Assembly: GCF_014647115.1 (NCBI RefSeq)
Contig: NZ_BMOO01000001.1
Coordinates: 434,001 to 498,000, forward strand
Direction of reading: 5' to 3'
Length of the DNA stretch: 64,000 bases
DNA from: Halarchaeum rubridurum
GTDB lineage: Archaea; Halobacteriota; Halobacteria; Halobacteriales; Halobacteriaceae
The notes beneath the pieces are model-generated. The model did no database searches. It was not told the origin of the DNA and saw nothing but the letters and a program-made list of their open reading frames with translations. A program made the position numbers and the translations under genes. Numbering within the stretch: position 1 is the stretch's first letter; each line of letters starts with the position of its first letter. Positions 34,301 through 42,527 of the stretch are shown one piece after another.

Positions 34301-34315
34301 CGTTCGACACGAACG
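34301..34315. promoter_or_regulatory. palindrome upstream of the purine permease
   Basis: CGTTCG-ACA-CGAACG is a perfect 6-3-6 inverted repeat, 91 to 105 bases before the permease start and downstream of the regulator gene's T-run. It is a candidate operator. Confidence 0.4.
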
Positions 34316-34320
34316 TGCCG

Positions 34321-34327
34321 AAAAATA
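34321..34327 (-). terminator. T-rich terminator of the phosphoribosyltransferase gene
   Basis: On the minus strand the sequence TTATTTTT follows the stop codon of the phosphoribosyltransferase gene by about 30 bases. Oligo-T runs end archaeal transcripts. Confidence 0.45.
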
Positions 34328-34357
34328 AGGCAGGCAGCGGGCGGGCGAGCGGAGCGT

Positions 34358-35071
34358 TCAGTCGAGCTCGGCGAGCGCGCCCGTCGGCGCGTCGGTGCGG
34401 GTCCGAGCGCGTTCGATGCCCTCGTCGCCGGCCGCGATGAGCGCGAAGACGCCCGCGACGTCGGCCTCGGCGGCCGCGACGATGTCGAGGAGGAGTTCTT
34501 GGGTCTCACCCGAGCGGATGAGGTCGTCGACGACGAGCACCGACTCGCCGGCGTCGACGGCGGACGCCGGGAGGTAGTAGGTGAGTTCGATGCCGGACTG
34601 GAGACGCTGGCGGGCCTCGATGAACTCATCGACCGCGGTCTCCTTCGACTTCTTCGCGTACGCACAGCGCGCGTCGTAGTAGGACGCGAGCGCGGCGGCG
34701 AGCGTGATGCCGTCCGTCGCGGCGGTGAGGACGACGTCCGGGCGCTCGAAGTCGAACGACTCGGCGGCGACGGGCGCAACGAGGTCGAGGAACGCCTGAT
34801 CGAAGACGACGTCGGAGTTGTCGACGTACCCCTCGTCGTCGAGGCGGACGCGCTCCGCGAGTTCGTCGCGGAGGACGCGCTCGCCGACCTCGGAGACGAC
34901 GGCGCGCGCGCGGTCGGCGCTCGGGAGGACGTGCCCGTTCACGTAGCGGTTCAGGTCGCCCGCCGGGAGGCCGGTCTCCTCGGCGAGTTCGTCGTACGTG
35001 CGCGTCTCCTTCAGCGTGCGCAGGACGGAGACGGCCTGCAACTGGAGGGCGGCCTTCTCTGCGCGGTTCAT
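34358..35071 (-). CDS. HTH plus phosphoribosyltransferase-domain regulator (purine-linked)
   Basis: This 237-residue protein has an N-terminal helix-turn-helix (TYDELAEETGLPAGDLNRYVNGHVLPS, about residues 25-50) and a type I phosphoribosyltransferase domain with the PRPP motif VLVVDDLIRSGET. Such fusions usually sense PRPP or nucleotides and control purine genes; catalytic activity is also possible, since the PRPP loop is intact. It precedes the purine permease by 147 bases on the same strand. ATG 35071 (MNRAEKAALQLQ) is the probable start; the frame is open 24 codons upstream. Confidence 0.82.
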   Translation of the reverse strand: MNRAEKAALQLQAVSVLRTLKETRTYDELAEETGLPAGDLNRYVNGHVLPSADRARAVVSEVGERVLRDELAERVRLDDEGYVDNSDVVFDQAFLDLVAPVAAESFDFERPDVVLTAATDGITLAAALASYYDARCAYAKKSKETAVDEFIEARQRLQSGIELTYYLPASAVDAGESVLVVDDLIRSGETQELLLDIVAAAEADVAGVFALIAAGDEGIERARTRTDAPTGALAELD

Positions 35072-35209
35072 ACGTCTATTCACGATTGCGGAGGTATGAA
35101 TATCTCGAATCACACGCGGCACAAAAGTGCCAGTGTTGCGCAAACGTGTATGGAACGCACGCGGACGTCGGCGAGGTGGAAGGTGGCGACGCGGTCCCGT
35201 TCCTGCGTC

Positions 35210-35737
35210 TTATCGCTCGTCGGCGAGCAGGTCGCTCGCGGTGACGAGCGCCTCCATCTCGACGCCGTGGTCGGCGAGCAGTTCCTCGCCGCCCTCCTCG
35301 CGGTCCACGACGAGGAGCGCGCGGTTCACTTCCGCGCCGGCGTCGCGCAGCGCCTCGACGGCGTCGACGGCCGACTGGCCGGTGGTGGCGATGTCCTCGA
35401 CGACGACGACCTCCTCGCCCTCCGCGAGGCGACCCTCGATTCGGTTCGCGGTGCCGTACTCCTTGGCCTTCTTGCGCGCGATGACGTAGGGGACGTCCGC
35501 GGTGACGGCCGTCGCGGCGGCCAGCGGGACGCCGCCGAGGGCGACGCCACCGAGTTTCGCGTCCGCGTCCACGCGCTCCGCGAACGCCTCCGCGATGAGG
35601 CGCAGACAGCGCGGGTCGGTCTCGAAGAGGTACTTATCGACGTAGTACTCGGAGGTACCGCCGTGCGACAGTTCGAACTCGCCGTACTGGACCGCGTCGG
35701 CGTCCTGTAGGGCCGCGATGAGCGCGTCGTCCGTCAT
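35210..35737 (-). CDS. pyrE: orotate phosphoribosyltransferase
   Basis: This 175-residue enzyme makes OMP from orotate and PRPP in pyrimidine synthesis. The PRPP-binding motif [14 protein letters not shown] and the early [12 protein letters not shown] block are typical. ATG 35737 follows the family ([26 protein letters not shown]); the frame upstream is Arg-rich noise. It lies between the purine regulator gene and carS on the same strand. Confidence 0.95.
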   Translation of the reverse strand: MTDDALIAALQDADAVQYGEFELSHGGTSEYYVDKYLFETDPRCLRLIAEAFAERVDADAKLGGVALGGVPLAAATAVTADVPYVIARKKAKEYGTANRIEGRLAEGEEVVVVEDIATTGQSAVDAVEALRDAGAEVNRALLVVDREEGGEELLADHGVEMEALVTASDLLADER

Positions 35738-35837
35738 TAGTCGAAGAGGGGGTGGCGAGGCCGATAAACGACGCGATTGTTCACGGGTGCGCCGACGCCC
35801 GCACGCGACGCCCGCAGGCGGCGTCACGGGTCGGCCC

Positions 35838-36386
35838 TCACCAGGGTTCGTCCTTCAGGCCGAGGAGGTACGCGACGCCGTTCGTGAGCACGTGGAGGAC
35901 GGGCGTGAGCACGAGCACGACGACGACGACGGTGAGCGTGAAGGTGTCGCGGAACCACCCGGGGGCGGCGACGGCCGTGAGCGCGAGGGCGACGACGACG
36001 AAGTCGAGTTGGTCGAGGAGGGGGAAGGCCGCGCCGCGCTCGCGCCCCGAGCGGCGCTTGAGGAAGGACGCGAGGATGTCGCCGAGCATCGCGCCGAGGG
36101 AGAGGGAGAGGGCGACGACCGGCGGGAATCCCGGGAGGGTGACGCCGACGACGTCGGCGACGGCCGGCGCGACGGCGTCGAGGGCGAGCGCGAGCGCCGC
36201 GCCCGCGAACGTCCCGAAGAGGGTGCCGCGCCAGGTCTTCCCGTCGCCGAGGAGTCGATTTCCGTCGCGCCACGTCCGCCCGCCGTCGATGGGACGGCCG
36301 CCGCCGGCGAGGACGGCCGCGTTGTTCGGGACGTACGCGGGCAGCATCGTCCAGAACGCGACGACGACGGCCTCGACTGCGTGCAT
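35838..36386 (-). CDS. carS: CDP-archaeol synthase
   Basis: This 182-residue membrane enzyme activates digeranylgeranylglyceryl phosphate with CTP for archaeal phospholipid synthesis. It has about five helices and the conserved motifs [29 protein letters not shown] and [17 protein letters not shown]. It is on the same strand as pyrE, 100 bases upstream. Confidence 0.93.
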   Translation of the reverse strand: MHAVEAVVVAFWTMLPAYVPNNAAVLAGGGRPIDGGRTWRDGNRLLGDGKTWRGTLFGTFAGAALALALDAVAPAVADVVGVTLPGFPPVVALSLSLGAMLGDILASFLKRRSGRERGAAFPLLDQLDFVVVALALTAVAAPGWFRDTFTLTVVVVVLVLTPVLHVLTNGVAYLLGLKDEPW

Positions 36387-36520
36387 GGCTCCTCGGTGCG
36401 TCGCCGGATGCTTAACGGCTTAGGTCTCGGGGTCGCGGGCGGGGTGTGGCGTGGCGAGCGCGGACGCCGGCCGTCGCCGACGCTAGACGTTTATCCCGGT
36501 CCTCGCGTATTCGTTCGACA

Positions 36521-37201
36521 ATGAGTTCGTGGAAGCGGGACGCGGCGAGTGGGCTCGTCGTCATCATCCCCGTCCTCGTCACGCTCTACATCATCTACTG
36601 GGTGTTCGGGTCGCTGGCGAGCGTCGCGCTCGTGGCGACGCAGATTCGGAACCCGTACCTCGCGGTGCTGTTGACGCTCGTCGTCTTCGTCCTCGTGGTG
36701 TTCGCCGTCGGCTACCTGATGCGGACGGCGCTCGGGCGGTTCCTCGAGGACCGCCTCGACGACGTGATGAACCGCCTCCCGGGGTTGCGCATCGTCTACA
36801 ACGCCTCGAAGATGGCCGTCGAGACGGCGTTGAACGGCACCGAGGAGTTCCAGAAGCCCGTGAAGGTCGAGCCCTGGGACGGGATGCGGATGACCGCCTT
36901 CCGCACCGGCCAGCGCGCCCCCGACGGCCGCGAGATCGTCTTCATCCCGACGTCGCCGAACATCACCTCGGGCTACGTCGTCGAGGTCGCACCCGAGGAC
37001 ATCATCGAGACCGGCGAGACGGCGGAGGACGCGCTCACGCGCGTCCTCTCCGCGGGGTTCGGCAACAGCACTACCGGGGCGAGCGACGTCGGGAAGTACC
37101 TCGACGAGACGGAGGCGAGCGAGGAGTCCGAGAACGGCGAGGAGCGCCGAGACGGGACGGCGGACGACACGTCCAGCGGACGCGACGGCGGCGCGAGCTG
37201 A
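36521..37201 (+). CDS. DUF502 membrane protein
   Basis: This 226-residue protein has two N-terminal membrane helices (about residues 11-32 and 46-68) and a soluble domain with VYNASKMAVETALNGTEEF and PTSPNITSGYVVEVAPED, matching DUF502. The acidic tail of about 35 residues is haloarchaeal. The function is unknown. ATG 36521 lies about 27 bases after a GTTTATC promoter element (36489-36495); upstream in-frame codons are Arg-rich noise. Confidence 0.85.
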   Translation: MSSWKRDAASGLVVIIPVLVTLYIIYWVFGSLASVALVATQIRNPYLAVLLTLVVFVLVVFAVGYLMRTALGRFLEDRLDDVMNRLPGLRIVYNASKMAVETALNGTEEFQKPVKVEPWDGMRMTAFRTGQRAPDGREIVFIPTSPNITSGYVVEVAPEDIIETGETAEDALTRVLSAGFGNSTTGASDVGKYLDETEASEESENGEERRDGTADDTSSGRDGGAS

Positions 37202-37227
37202 CGGACCAAGCGGACGGTTGGGACTGG

Positions 37228-37332
37228 CGATGCGGGCGCGGAGCTGTGCGAGACGGGAGCGGGGCTGTGCGAGACGGGCGCGGAGCTGTACGATGCGGGC
37301 GCAGAGCTGTACGATGCGGGCGCAGAGCCGTG
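37228..37332. repeat. five tandem copies of a 21-base unit
   Basis: Five adjacent units of 21 bases, consensus CGATGCGGGCGCGGAGCTGTG, run at 37228, 37249, 37270, 37291 and 37312. Units 3 to 5 are the most alike. The repeat lies in the gap between the DUF502 and site-2 protease genes. The frame is open through it (seven-residue repeats such as MRARSCT) into the protease gene, but a start there is unlikely. Confidence 0.9.
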
Positions 37333-37386
37333 CGGGGCCCGGTGCCCCTGCCGCGAGCGGGTCGCGCTGCGCGAACCCGAGCGGGC

Positions 37387-37411
37387 CGAAAGACGGCAAA
37401 GCCGTCTTTCG
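37387..37411. repeat. perfect hairpin before the site-2 protease gene
   Basis: CGAAAGACGGC-AAA-GCCGTCTTTCG is a perfect stem of 11 base pairs with a three-base loop. It lies 86 bases before ATG 37497 and 186 bases after the DUF502 stop. It may end the DUF502 transcript. Confidence 0.5.
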
Positions 37412-37496
37412 TCGTGCCGAGAGGCCACCGGCCGCTCGTAGCACGGGAAAAGGTCGTTGGGTAGGCTTATCGGTGCGGCACGGGAAGGATGGGTCG

Positions 37497-39284
37497 ATGG
37501 ACGCCTGGCTGTGGGTCCTCGCCGCCGTATTGGTCGTGTGGATGGGAGTGGCGACGCTGGATCGGAACGGCCGTCTCCCGGGGTACGTCGGGACGATGGG
37601 CCCGATGGTGACCGTGCACACGAAACGGGGGCGGGCGCTCATCGACCGGATCGCGGCCCCGAAGCGCGCGTGGCGCGCGTGGGGCAACCTCGGGCTCGGC
37701 GCGGCGCTGACCGTCGGCGTGGCGATGTTCGCGTTCCTCGTCGTGAGCGCGCTGAACATCGTGCAGAACCCGCCGGCGGCGACGTCGCCGGTCGCCCAAC
37801 CCCGGAACGTCCTCGTCATCCCGGGCGTGAACGACTTCCTGCCGCTCGACGTCGCCCCGGAAATCGTCCTCGGGCTCCTGATCGGGATGGTCGTCCACGA
37901 AGGCGGCCACGGCATCCTCTGTCGAGTCGAGGACATCGACATCGCCTCGATGGGCGTCGTGCTCCTCGCGGTCGTGCCGATGGGTGCGTTCGTCGAGCCG
38001 GACGAGGAGAGCCAGAGCGAGGCCGGCCGCGGCTCGAAGGCGCGGATGTTCGCGGCGGGCGTGACGAACAACTTCTTCCTGACGGCGCTCGTCTTCCTCC
38101 TCCTGTTCGGGCCGGTCGCGGGCAGTATCTCCGTGGCGTCCGGTGCGGCGGTCGGGAGCGCGTTCGTTGCGTCGCCGGCCGCGCAGGCCGGAATCGGACA
38201 GGGCGACCGAATCGTCGCCGTGGGGAACGAATCGGTCGCCAACAACTCCGAGTTCGACGCGGTGCTGGACGGCTCCACGACGCGTCGGGTGTCGGTCGGG
38301 CTCGCCTCGGGCGAGACGACGACGGTGGAGCGCTCGCTACTCGTGCGGGCGGCACCGACGGCCGGGCCGTTCGCGTCGGTCGGACGGAACACGACCGTGA
38401 CCGCGGTGAACGGCACGCCGGTCTACACGCGCGCGGGATTCGCGGATGCAGTCGCGGACCGACAGGTCGCGACGCTGACGGTACGGAACGGGACGTCGGG
38501 CGAGACGACGGCGGTGACGGGTCCGATGGGCGCGCTCGCCGTCGTGCAGGCTGACGGCCCGACCGCGGCGTCGACCGACCTCCCGACCGGCGAGCCCGTG
38601 GTGATCACGCACCTCGACGGGCAGCGCATCACGGCCTACGAGGACGTGAGCGCGGCGCTCTCCGGGACGGAGGCCGGCGACACCGTGGCGCTGACGGCGT
38701 ACGTGAACGGCTCGGCGGTGGAGCGGACGGTGACGCTCGGGACGAACCCGAACGCCGACGTCGGTTACCTCGGTGTCCTCGGGACGTACGGGACGACGGG
38801 ACTGTCCTTCACCGACTTCGGCGTCCACCTCTACGACGCCGCGTCCTACCTCGACTACGTGAGCGGCGACGTCGGCGGCGACGGACTCGCCGGGTTCGTC
38901 CGCGCCGTCGCGGCGACGCTCGTCCTCCCGTTCATCAGCCTCGTCGACCCGTCGCTCACCTTCAACTTCGCGGGCTTCTACGGCTGGAACCTCAACTTCT
39001 TCGCCGTCGAGGGCGCGCTCGCCGGGCTCGGTGGGGCGACCTTCCTGCTGGCGAACGTCCTCTTCTGGACCGGGTGGATAAACCTCAACCTCGCCTTCTT
39101 CAACTGCATCCCCGCGTTCCCGCTCGACGGCGGCCACCTGCTGCGCACGAGCGCGGAGGCCGTAATCGCGCGTCTGCCAATCGAGGAGAAGCGCCGCGCG
39201 GTGCGGACGGTGACGACGGGCGTCGGGCTCACCATGGGTGCCAGCCTCCTGTTGCTCGTCTTCGGCCCGCGACTCCTCGGCTGA
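37497..39284 (+). CDS. site-2 protease (M50) with PDZ domains
   Basis: This 595-residue membrane metalloprotease has VVHEGGHGIL as the zinc HExxH motif and PLDGGHLLRT as the third ligand region near the C-terminus. Between them lie two PDZ-like domains (about residues 210-260 and 350-420, for example GIGQGDRIVAVGNESV and VVITHLDGQRI) and a large extracellular part. The family cuts membrane-bound substrates such as anti-sigma factors; in archaea targets are poorly known. ATG 37497 has a TATA-like GGCTTATCGG about 25 to 33 bases upstream. The longer open frame to 37218 is probably not translated. Confidence 0.9.
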   Translation: MDAWLWVLAAVLVVWMGVATLDRNGRLPGYVGTMGPMVTVHTKRGRALIDRIAAPKRAWRAWGNLGLGAALTVGVAMFAFLVVSALNIVQNPPAATSPVAQPRNVLVIPGVNDFLPLDVAPEIVLGLLIGMVVHEGGHGILCRVEDIDIASMGVVLLAVVPMGAFVEPDEESQSEAGRGSKARMFAAGVTNNFFLTALVFLLLFGPVAGSISVASGAAVGSAFVASPAAQAGIGQGDRIVAVGNESVANNSEFDAVLDGSTTRRVSVGLASGETTTVERSLLVRAAPTAGPFASVGRNTTVTAVNGTPVYTRAGFADAVADRQVATLTVRNGTSGETTAVTGPMGALAVVQADGPTAASTDLPTGEPVVITHLDGQRITAYEDVSAALSGTEAGDTVALTAYVNGSAVERTVTLGTNPNADVGYLGVLGTYGTTGLSFTDFGVHLYDAASYLDYVSGDVGGDGLAGFVRAVAATLVLPFISLVDPSLTFNFAGFYGWNLNFFAVEGALAGLGGATFLLANVLFWTGWINLNLAFFNCIPAFPLDGGHLLRTSAEAVIARLPIEEKRRAVRTVTTGVGLTMGASLLLLVFGPRLLG

Positions 39285-39306
39285 GCGCGCCGGACTGGAA
39301 AGACCC

Positions 39307-39324
39307 TTGGGCCCGCTGGCCCAA
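39307..39324. promoter_or_regulatory. operator-like palindrome before pitA
   Basis: TTGGGCC-CGCT-GGCCCAA is a perfect 7-4-7 inverted repeat ending ten bases before ATG 39334, over the expected transcription start. Confidence 0.5.
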
Positions 39325-39333
39325 CGGACGCGT

Positions 39334-40818
39334 ATGGTAGACGCGCCCGAGACGGCGGAGGGATGGTTCTCCCTCCACGACTTCCGGACGATAGATTGGG
39401 ACGCGTGGCGGGACGCCCCCGAGCGCGAACGCGAGCGCGCCCTCGACGAGGCGGCGGCGTTCCTCGCGGACCGCGAGGCGCTCGTCGACGCCGAGGAGGG
39501 CGACTCGGCGGTCTTCAGCATGCTCGGCCACGAGGCCGACCTGCTGTTCGTCCACTTCCGGCCCGAGCTCGACGACCTCGACGCCATCGAGCGCTCCTTC
39601 GAATCGACGGCGTTCGCCGAGTACACGGAGCGCACGTACTCCTACGTCTCCGTCACGGAGGTCTCGGGGTACGTCAGCGACGAGTACTTCGAGGACCCGG
39701 AGAGCGTCGATCCGGGCATCCGGCGCTACATCGAAGGGAAACTCACCCCGGACATGCCCGACGACGCCTACGTCTGCTTCTACCCGATGAGCAAGCGCCG
39801 CGGGCCCGAGCACAACTGGTACGACCTCTCCTACGAGGAGCGCGCCGACCTCATGGAGGGCCACGGCGACATCGGCCGCGAGTACGCGGGGAAGGTCCGG
39901 CAGGTCATCGCCTCCTCGGTCGGCCTCGACGACTGGGAGTGGGGCGTGACGCTGTTCAGCAACGACCCCGTGGAGCTGAAGGACATCGTCTACGAGATGC
40001 GCTTCGACGAGTCCACGTCGAAGTACGGCGAGTTCGGCTCCTTCTACATCGGCCGGCGCTTCCCGCCAAGCGACCTCGACGCAGTGCTCGCCGGCGACCC
40101 CGTCCCGACGAGCGAGCACGGCGGGGGCGACGGCCACCACGGTGACCACGCTCACGGCGACGGACACGCGCACGACCACGGCGGGGCAAGCGACGACGGC
40201 GATGAGGGCCACCACGGCGACGACGCGGACGAGGACGAGGCGGACATCCGCGACGCGCTCGCCGACCTCGACGTCTACGCCGGCCAACCCCACGGCGAGG
40301 ACGTCTACGCGGTCGTCGTCTACTCCGAGGCGGACGTCGAGACCCTCACCGAGGAGGTCGACGGGCTCGCCGAGAGCTTCGACCACTACGACACGCACGT
40401 CCGCACGAGCGTCTACGAGGGCGACGGCGAGCACGCCGTCGTGAGCCTCTGGGACACTCAGTCCGCCGCCGACACCGCCGCGGGCTTCCTCACCGACCTC
40501 CCCGAGGTCACCCGGAAGGCCGGCGAGCGCGAGGAGGGCTGGGGGACGATGGGGATGTTCTACACCGTCAAACCCGAGTACCGCGACGACTTCGTCGAGA
40601 CCTTCGCCGAGGTCGGCGACCTCCTCGCGGAGATGGACGGGCACGTCGAGACCGACCTCCTCGCCAACGTCGACGACGAGAACGACATGTTCATCGCCAG
40701 CCAGTGGGAGTCCAAGGAGGACGCCATGGCGTTCTTCCGCAGCGACGCCTTCGGCGACACCGTCAGCTGGGGCCGCGACGTCCTCGCGGACAAGCCGCGC
40801 CACGTCTTCCTCGCCTGA
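39334..40818 (+). CDS. pitA: PitA: chlorite dismutase-like haem protein fused to ABM domain
   Basis: This 494-residue fusion has an N-terminal chlorite dismutase/HemQ-like domain (about residues 1-250, with FSMLGHEADLLFVHFRP, YVCFYPMSKRRG and NWYDLSYEERADLMEGHG). A His/Gly/Asp-rich linker follows (about 257-300, repeats such as GDHAHGDGHAHDHGG), then an antibiotic-biosynthesis-monooxygenase (ABM) type domain ending HVFLA. The fusion is known from Haloferax volcanii as PitA. Coproheme decarboxylation is the likely role, by analogy with HemQ. The linker should bind metals. A palindrome at 39307-39324 may control it. Confidence 0.93.
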   Translation: MVDAPETAEGWFSLHDFRTIDWDAWRDAPERERERALDEAAAFLADREALVDAEEGDSAVFSMLGHEADLLFVHFRPELDDLDAIERSFESTAFAEYTERTYSYVSVTEVSGYVSDEYFEDPESVDPGIRRYIEGKLTPDMPDDAYVCFYPMSKRRGPEHNWYDLSYEERADLMEGHGDIGREYAGKVRQVIASSVGLDDWEWGVTLFSNDPVELKDIVYEMRFDESTSKYGEFGSFYIGRRFPPSDLDAVLAGDPVPTSEHGGGDGHHGDHAHGDGHAHDHGGASDDGDEGHHGDDADEDEADIRDALADLDVYAGQPHGEDVYAVVVYSEADVETLTEEVDGLAESFDHYDTHVRTSVYEGDGEHAVVSLWDTQSAADTAAGFLTDLPEVTRKAGEREEGWGTMGMFYTVKPEYRDDFVETFAEVGDLLAEMDGHVETDLLANVDDENDMFIASQWESKEDAMAFFRSDAFGDTVSWGRDVLADKPRHVFLA

Positions 40819-40993
40819 GGGGCGCGTCACACCGGCGAGCGTCCCCGGACCCCCTCCCTTCGCGTGGAAACCGCCCGACTGCACCGCCTTCTCCCGACCA
40901 GGATTCACTTTCACTCCGCACCCCCTGCACGGAGGGCGACGCGCTCGCCGCGACGCCACCGCTTTTGAAGCTCCTCGTCCTCGATACGGGTGT

Positions 40994-41254
40994 ATGCTCG
41001 AACTCTACCAGTCCGAAGGCTGCCCGCACTGTGCGAAGGTCCGCCAGAAGCTCAGCGACCTCGGCATCTCCTACGTCATCCACAACCCCCGCCTCCCCGG
41101 CGGCGAGGGCGGCGACGTCACGAACGAAGTCACGCACGACGAGCTCGTCGCCGGCGGCGAGGACCAGGTGCCGTACCTCGTCGACACCGACCGCGAGGTC
41201 ACGATGTACGAGAGCGACGACATCGTGGAGTACCTCGACGAACACTACGCCTAA
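40994..41254 (+). CDS. glutaredoxin-like / GST N-terminal protein
   Basis: This 86-residue thioredoxin-fold protein has the redox motif CPHC near the N-terminus and QVPYLVDTD with the cis-proline. MYESDDIVEYLDEHYA closes the GST N-domain-like end. It probably reduces disulfides or acts as a small-thiol oxidoreductase. A TATA-like GCTTTTGAAG lies at 40961-40970. The last 37 coding bases plus 8 more bases are duplicated 96 bases downstream (41314-41358). Confidence 0.9.
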   Translation: MLELYQSEGCPHCAKVRQKLSDLGISYVIHNPRLPGGEGGDVTNEVTHDELVAGGEDQVPYLVDTDREVTMYESDDIVEYLDEHYA

Positions 41255-41358
41255 CGCGGTTTTTCCCTCCAGGTTTTCGCGGGCGGCGGTTGCCCGCGAA
41301 AAGGTTGGCGACCCGACATCGTGGAGTACCTCGACGAACACTACGCCTAACGCGGTTT
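41218..41358. repeat. 45-base perfect direct repeat around a hairpin
   Basis: Bases 41218-41262 and 41314-41358 are identical. The first copy holds the end and stop of the glutaredoxin gene; the second is non-coding. Between them (41263-41313) lies TTTTCGCGGGC-GGCGGTT-GCCCGCGAAAA (41274-41302), a perfect 11-base-pair stem. Confidence 0.92.
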
Positions 41359-41393
41359 CTTCCATCTCTCGCGGCCACGCTCGCTAGCGACGC

Positions 41394-41786
41394 TCAGATA
41401 AGTTGTTCGAGCTGTCGCGTACGCCGGTCGATGTCGAGGTGGGGCTCCACGCTCTCGTCCGCGTCGAGACGTTCGAGCGCGCGGAGCACGTCCGCCCCGC
41501 GCGTCTCCGCGTACTCGGCGACCGCGTCGAGTTCCGCCCGATAGAGCACGAGGGAGTCGAGTAACGCGAGCAGGCAGGCGAACGCGACGGCCGCCTCGTC
41601 GTTCGCCGGGAACGCGTCGCTGACCGGCTCGAAATCCGGCGTCTCGGTCGGCGGGTCGTCCACGGGCGTCACGGCGAGACAACGCGTGCAGAGCGCCGCG
41701 CCCGGCCGGTCGTCCGGTAAGTGAGCGCGGAGGTCGTCCGGAATCGAGAACGCGACCGTCGCGGCGTCACAGCGCGGGCAGTGCAT
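41394..41786 (-). CDS. DUF6276-type zinc-ribbon protein
   Basis: This 130-residue protein starts with a zinc ribbon (CPRCDA and CTRCLA) and continues with a helical, Leu-rich domain. It resembles the haloarchaeal DUF6276 family from memory; the function is not known. It is the nearest gene downstream of the ATP synthase operon on the same strand, but has its own gap and shows no link. Confidence 0.7.
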   Translation of the reverse strand: MHCPRCDAATVAFSIPDDLRAHLPDDRPGAALCTRCLAVTPVDDPPTETPDFEPVSDAFPANDEAAVAFACLLALLDSLVLYRAELDAVAEYAETRGADVLRALERLDADESVEPHLDIDRRTRQLEQLI

Positions 41787-41828
41787 ACCGACAGTCGCCG
41801 CGCGGCGGTGAAAAGGAATTCGGGGAGG

Positions 41829-42521
41829 TCAGTCGGCGGTGCCGGCGTCCGCGGCGGCCTCGGACTCGGACTCGGACTCGGCCTTGGCGCGCTCTTCTTC
41901 CTCCTTCTTGTCCTTGACCTTCTTCATCCGGAAGATTTCCTCGCGTTCCTGCTCTTCGAGCTTCTGCTCGATGTAGTCCTGGGACTCGTAGAGGTCCGGG
42001 AGGACGGTGAACTCGAGGGCGTTGACGCGGCGTTTCGTGCTCTCGATCTCGTCGAGGAGCTTCTTCATCGCCGTCTCGACCTCCGCGGCGAGGACGATGG
42101 TCTCGAGGAGGTCCTCGTAGGCCTCCGCGGCCTCGTCGATTCGGGAGCTGGTGCCGATGACGCCGTAGCCGCGCTGATCGAGGCTCTTCGAGACGCGCGA
42201 GGCCTCGATCTGCGGGACGACGACGCCCATGATGTTGTTGGAGCGCACCGTGATTTCGGGGTGCTCCTTCAGCGCCGCCGCCGCACCGCGGACCGCGACG
42301 TCGCCCTCCATGGCGCGCGCCATGTTGATCGTCTGCTGGGCGTCCTCGTAGTTCTGCTCAACGTCCTCGCGGACGTCCTGAGCCTGATCGAGGATGTCCA
42401 TGAACTCCATGATGAGGCCGTCACGCTTCTGTTCGAGCGTGTCGTGGCCCCGCTCGGAGAGGTCGATGCGGTCCTCGATCTCCATCAGGTTCTTGCGCGT
42501 CGGTTTGACGTCCTCGGCCAT
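41829..42521 (-). CDS. atpD: A-type ATP synthase subunit D
   Basis: This 230-residue subunit is the central rotor stalk (D) that turns inside the A3B3 head. It is a long antiparallel coiled coil with the N-terminal [27 protein letters not shown] block. The acidic/Ser tail is haloarchaeal. It is the last gene of the operon, six bases after atpB. Confidence 0.96.
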   Translation of the reverse strand: MAEDVKPTRKNLMEIEDRIDLSERGHDTLEQKRDGLIMEFMDILDQAQDVREDVEQNYEDAQQTINMARAMEGDVAVRGAAAALKEHPEITVRSNNIMGVVVPQIEASRVSKSLDQRGYGVIGTSSRIDEAAEAYEDLLETIVLAAEVETAMKKLLDEIESTKRRVNALEFTVLPDLYESQDYIEQKLEEQEREEIFRMKKVKDKKEEEERAKAESESESEAAADAGTAD

Positions 42522-42527
42522 GGGGTG

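Noticed and set aside
37218-37496. N-terminal extension of the site-2 protease through the tandem repeat
   Set aside because: It would need a TTG start and gives a Cys/Arg-rich repeat before the first membrane helix. ATG 37497 has a TATA-like element at the right distance.
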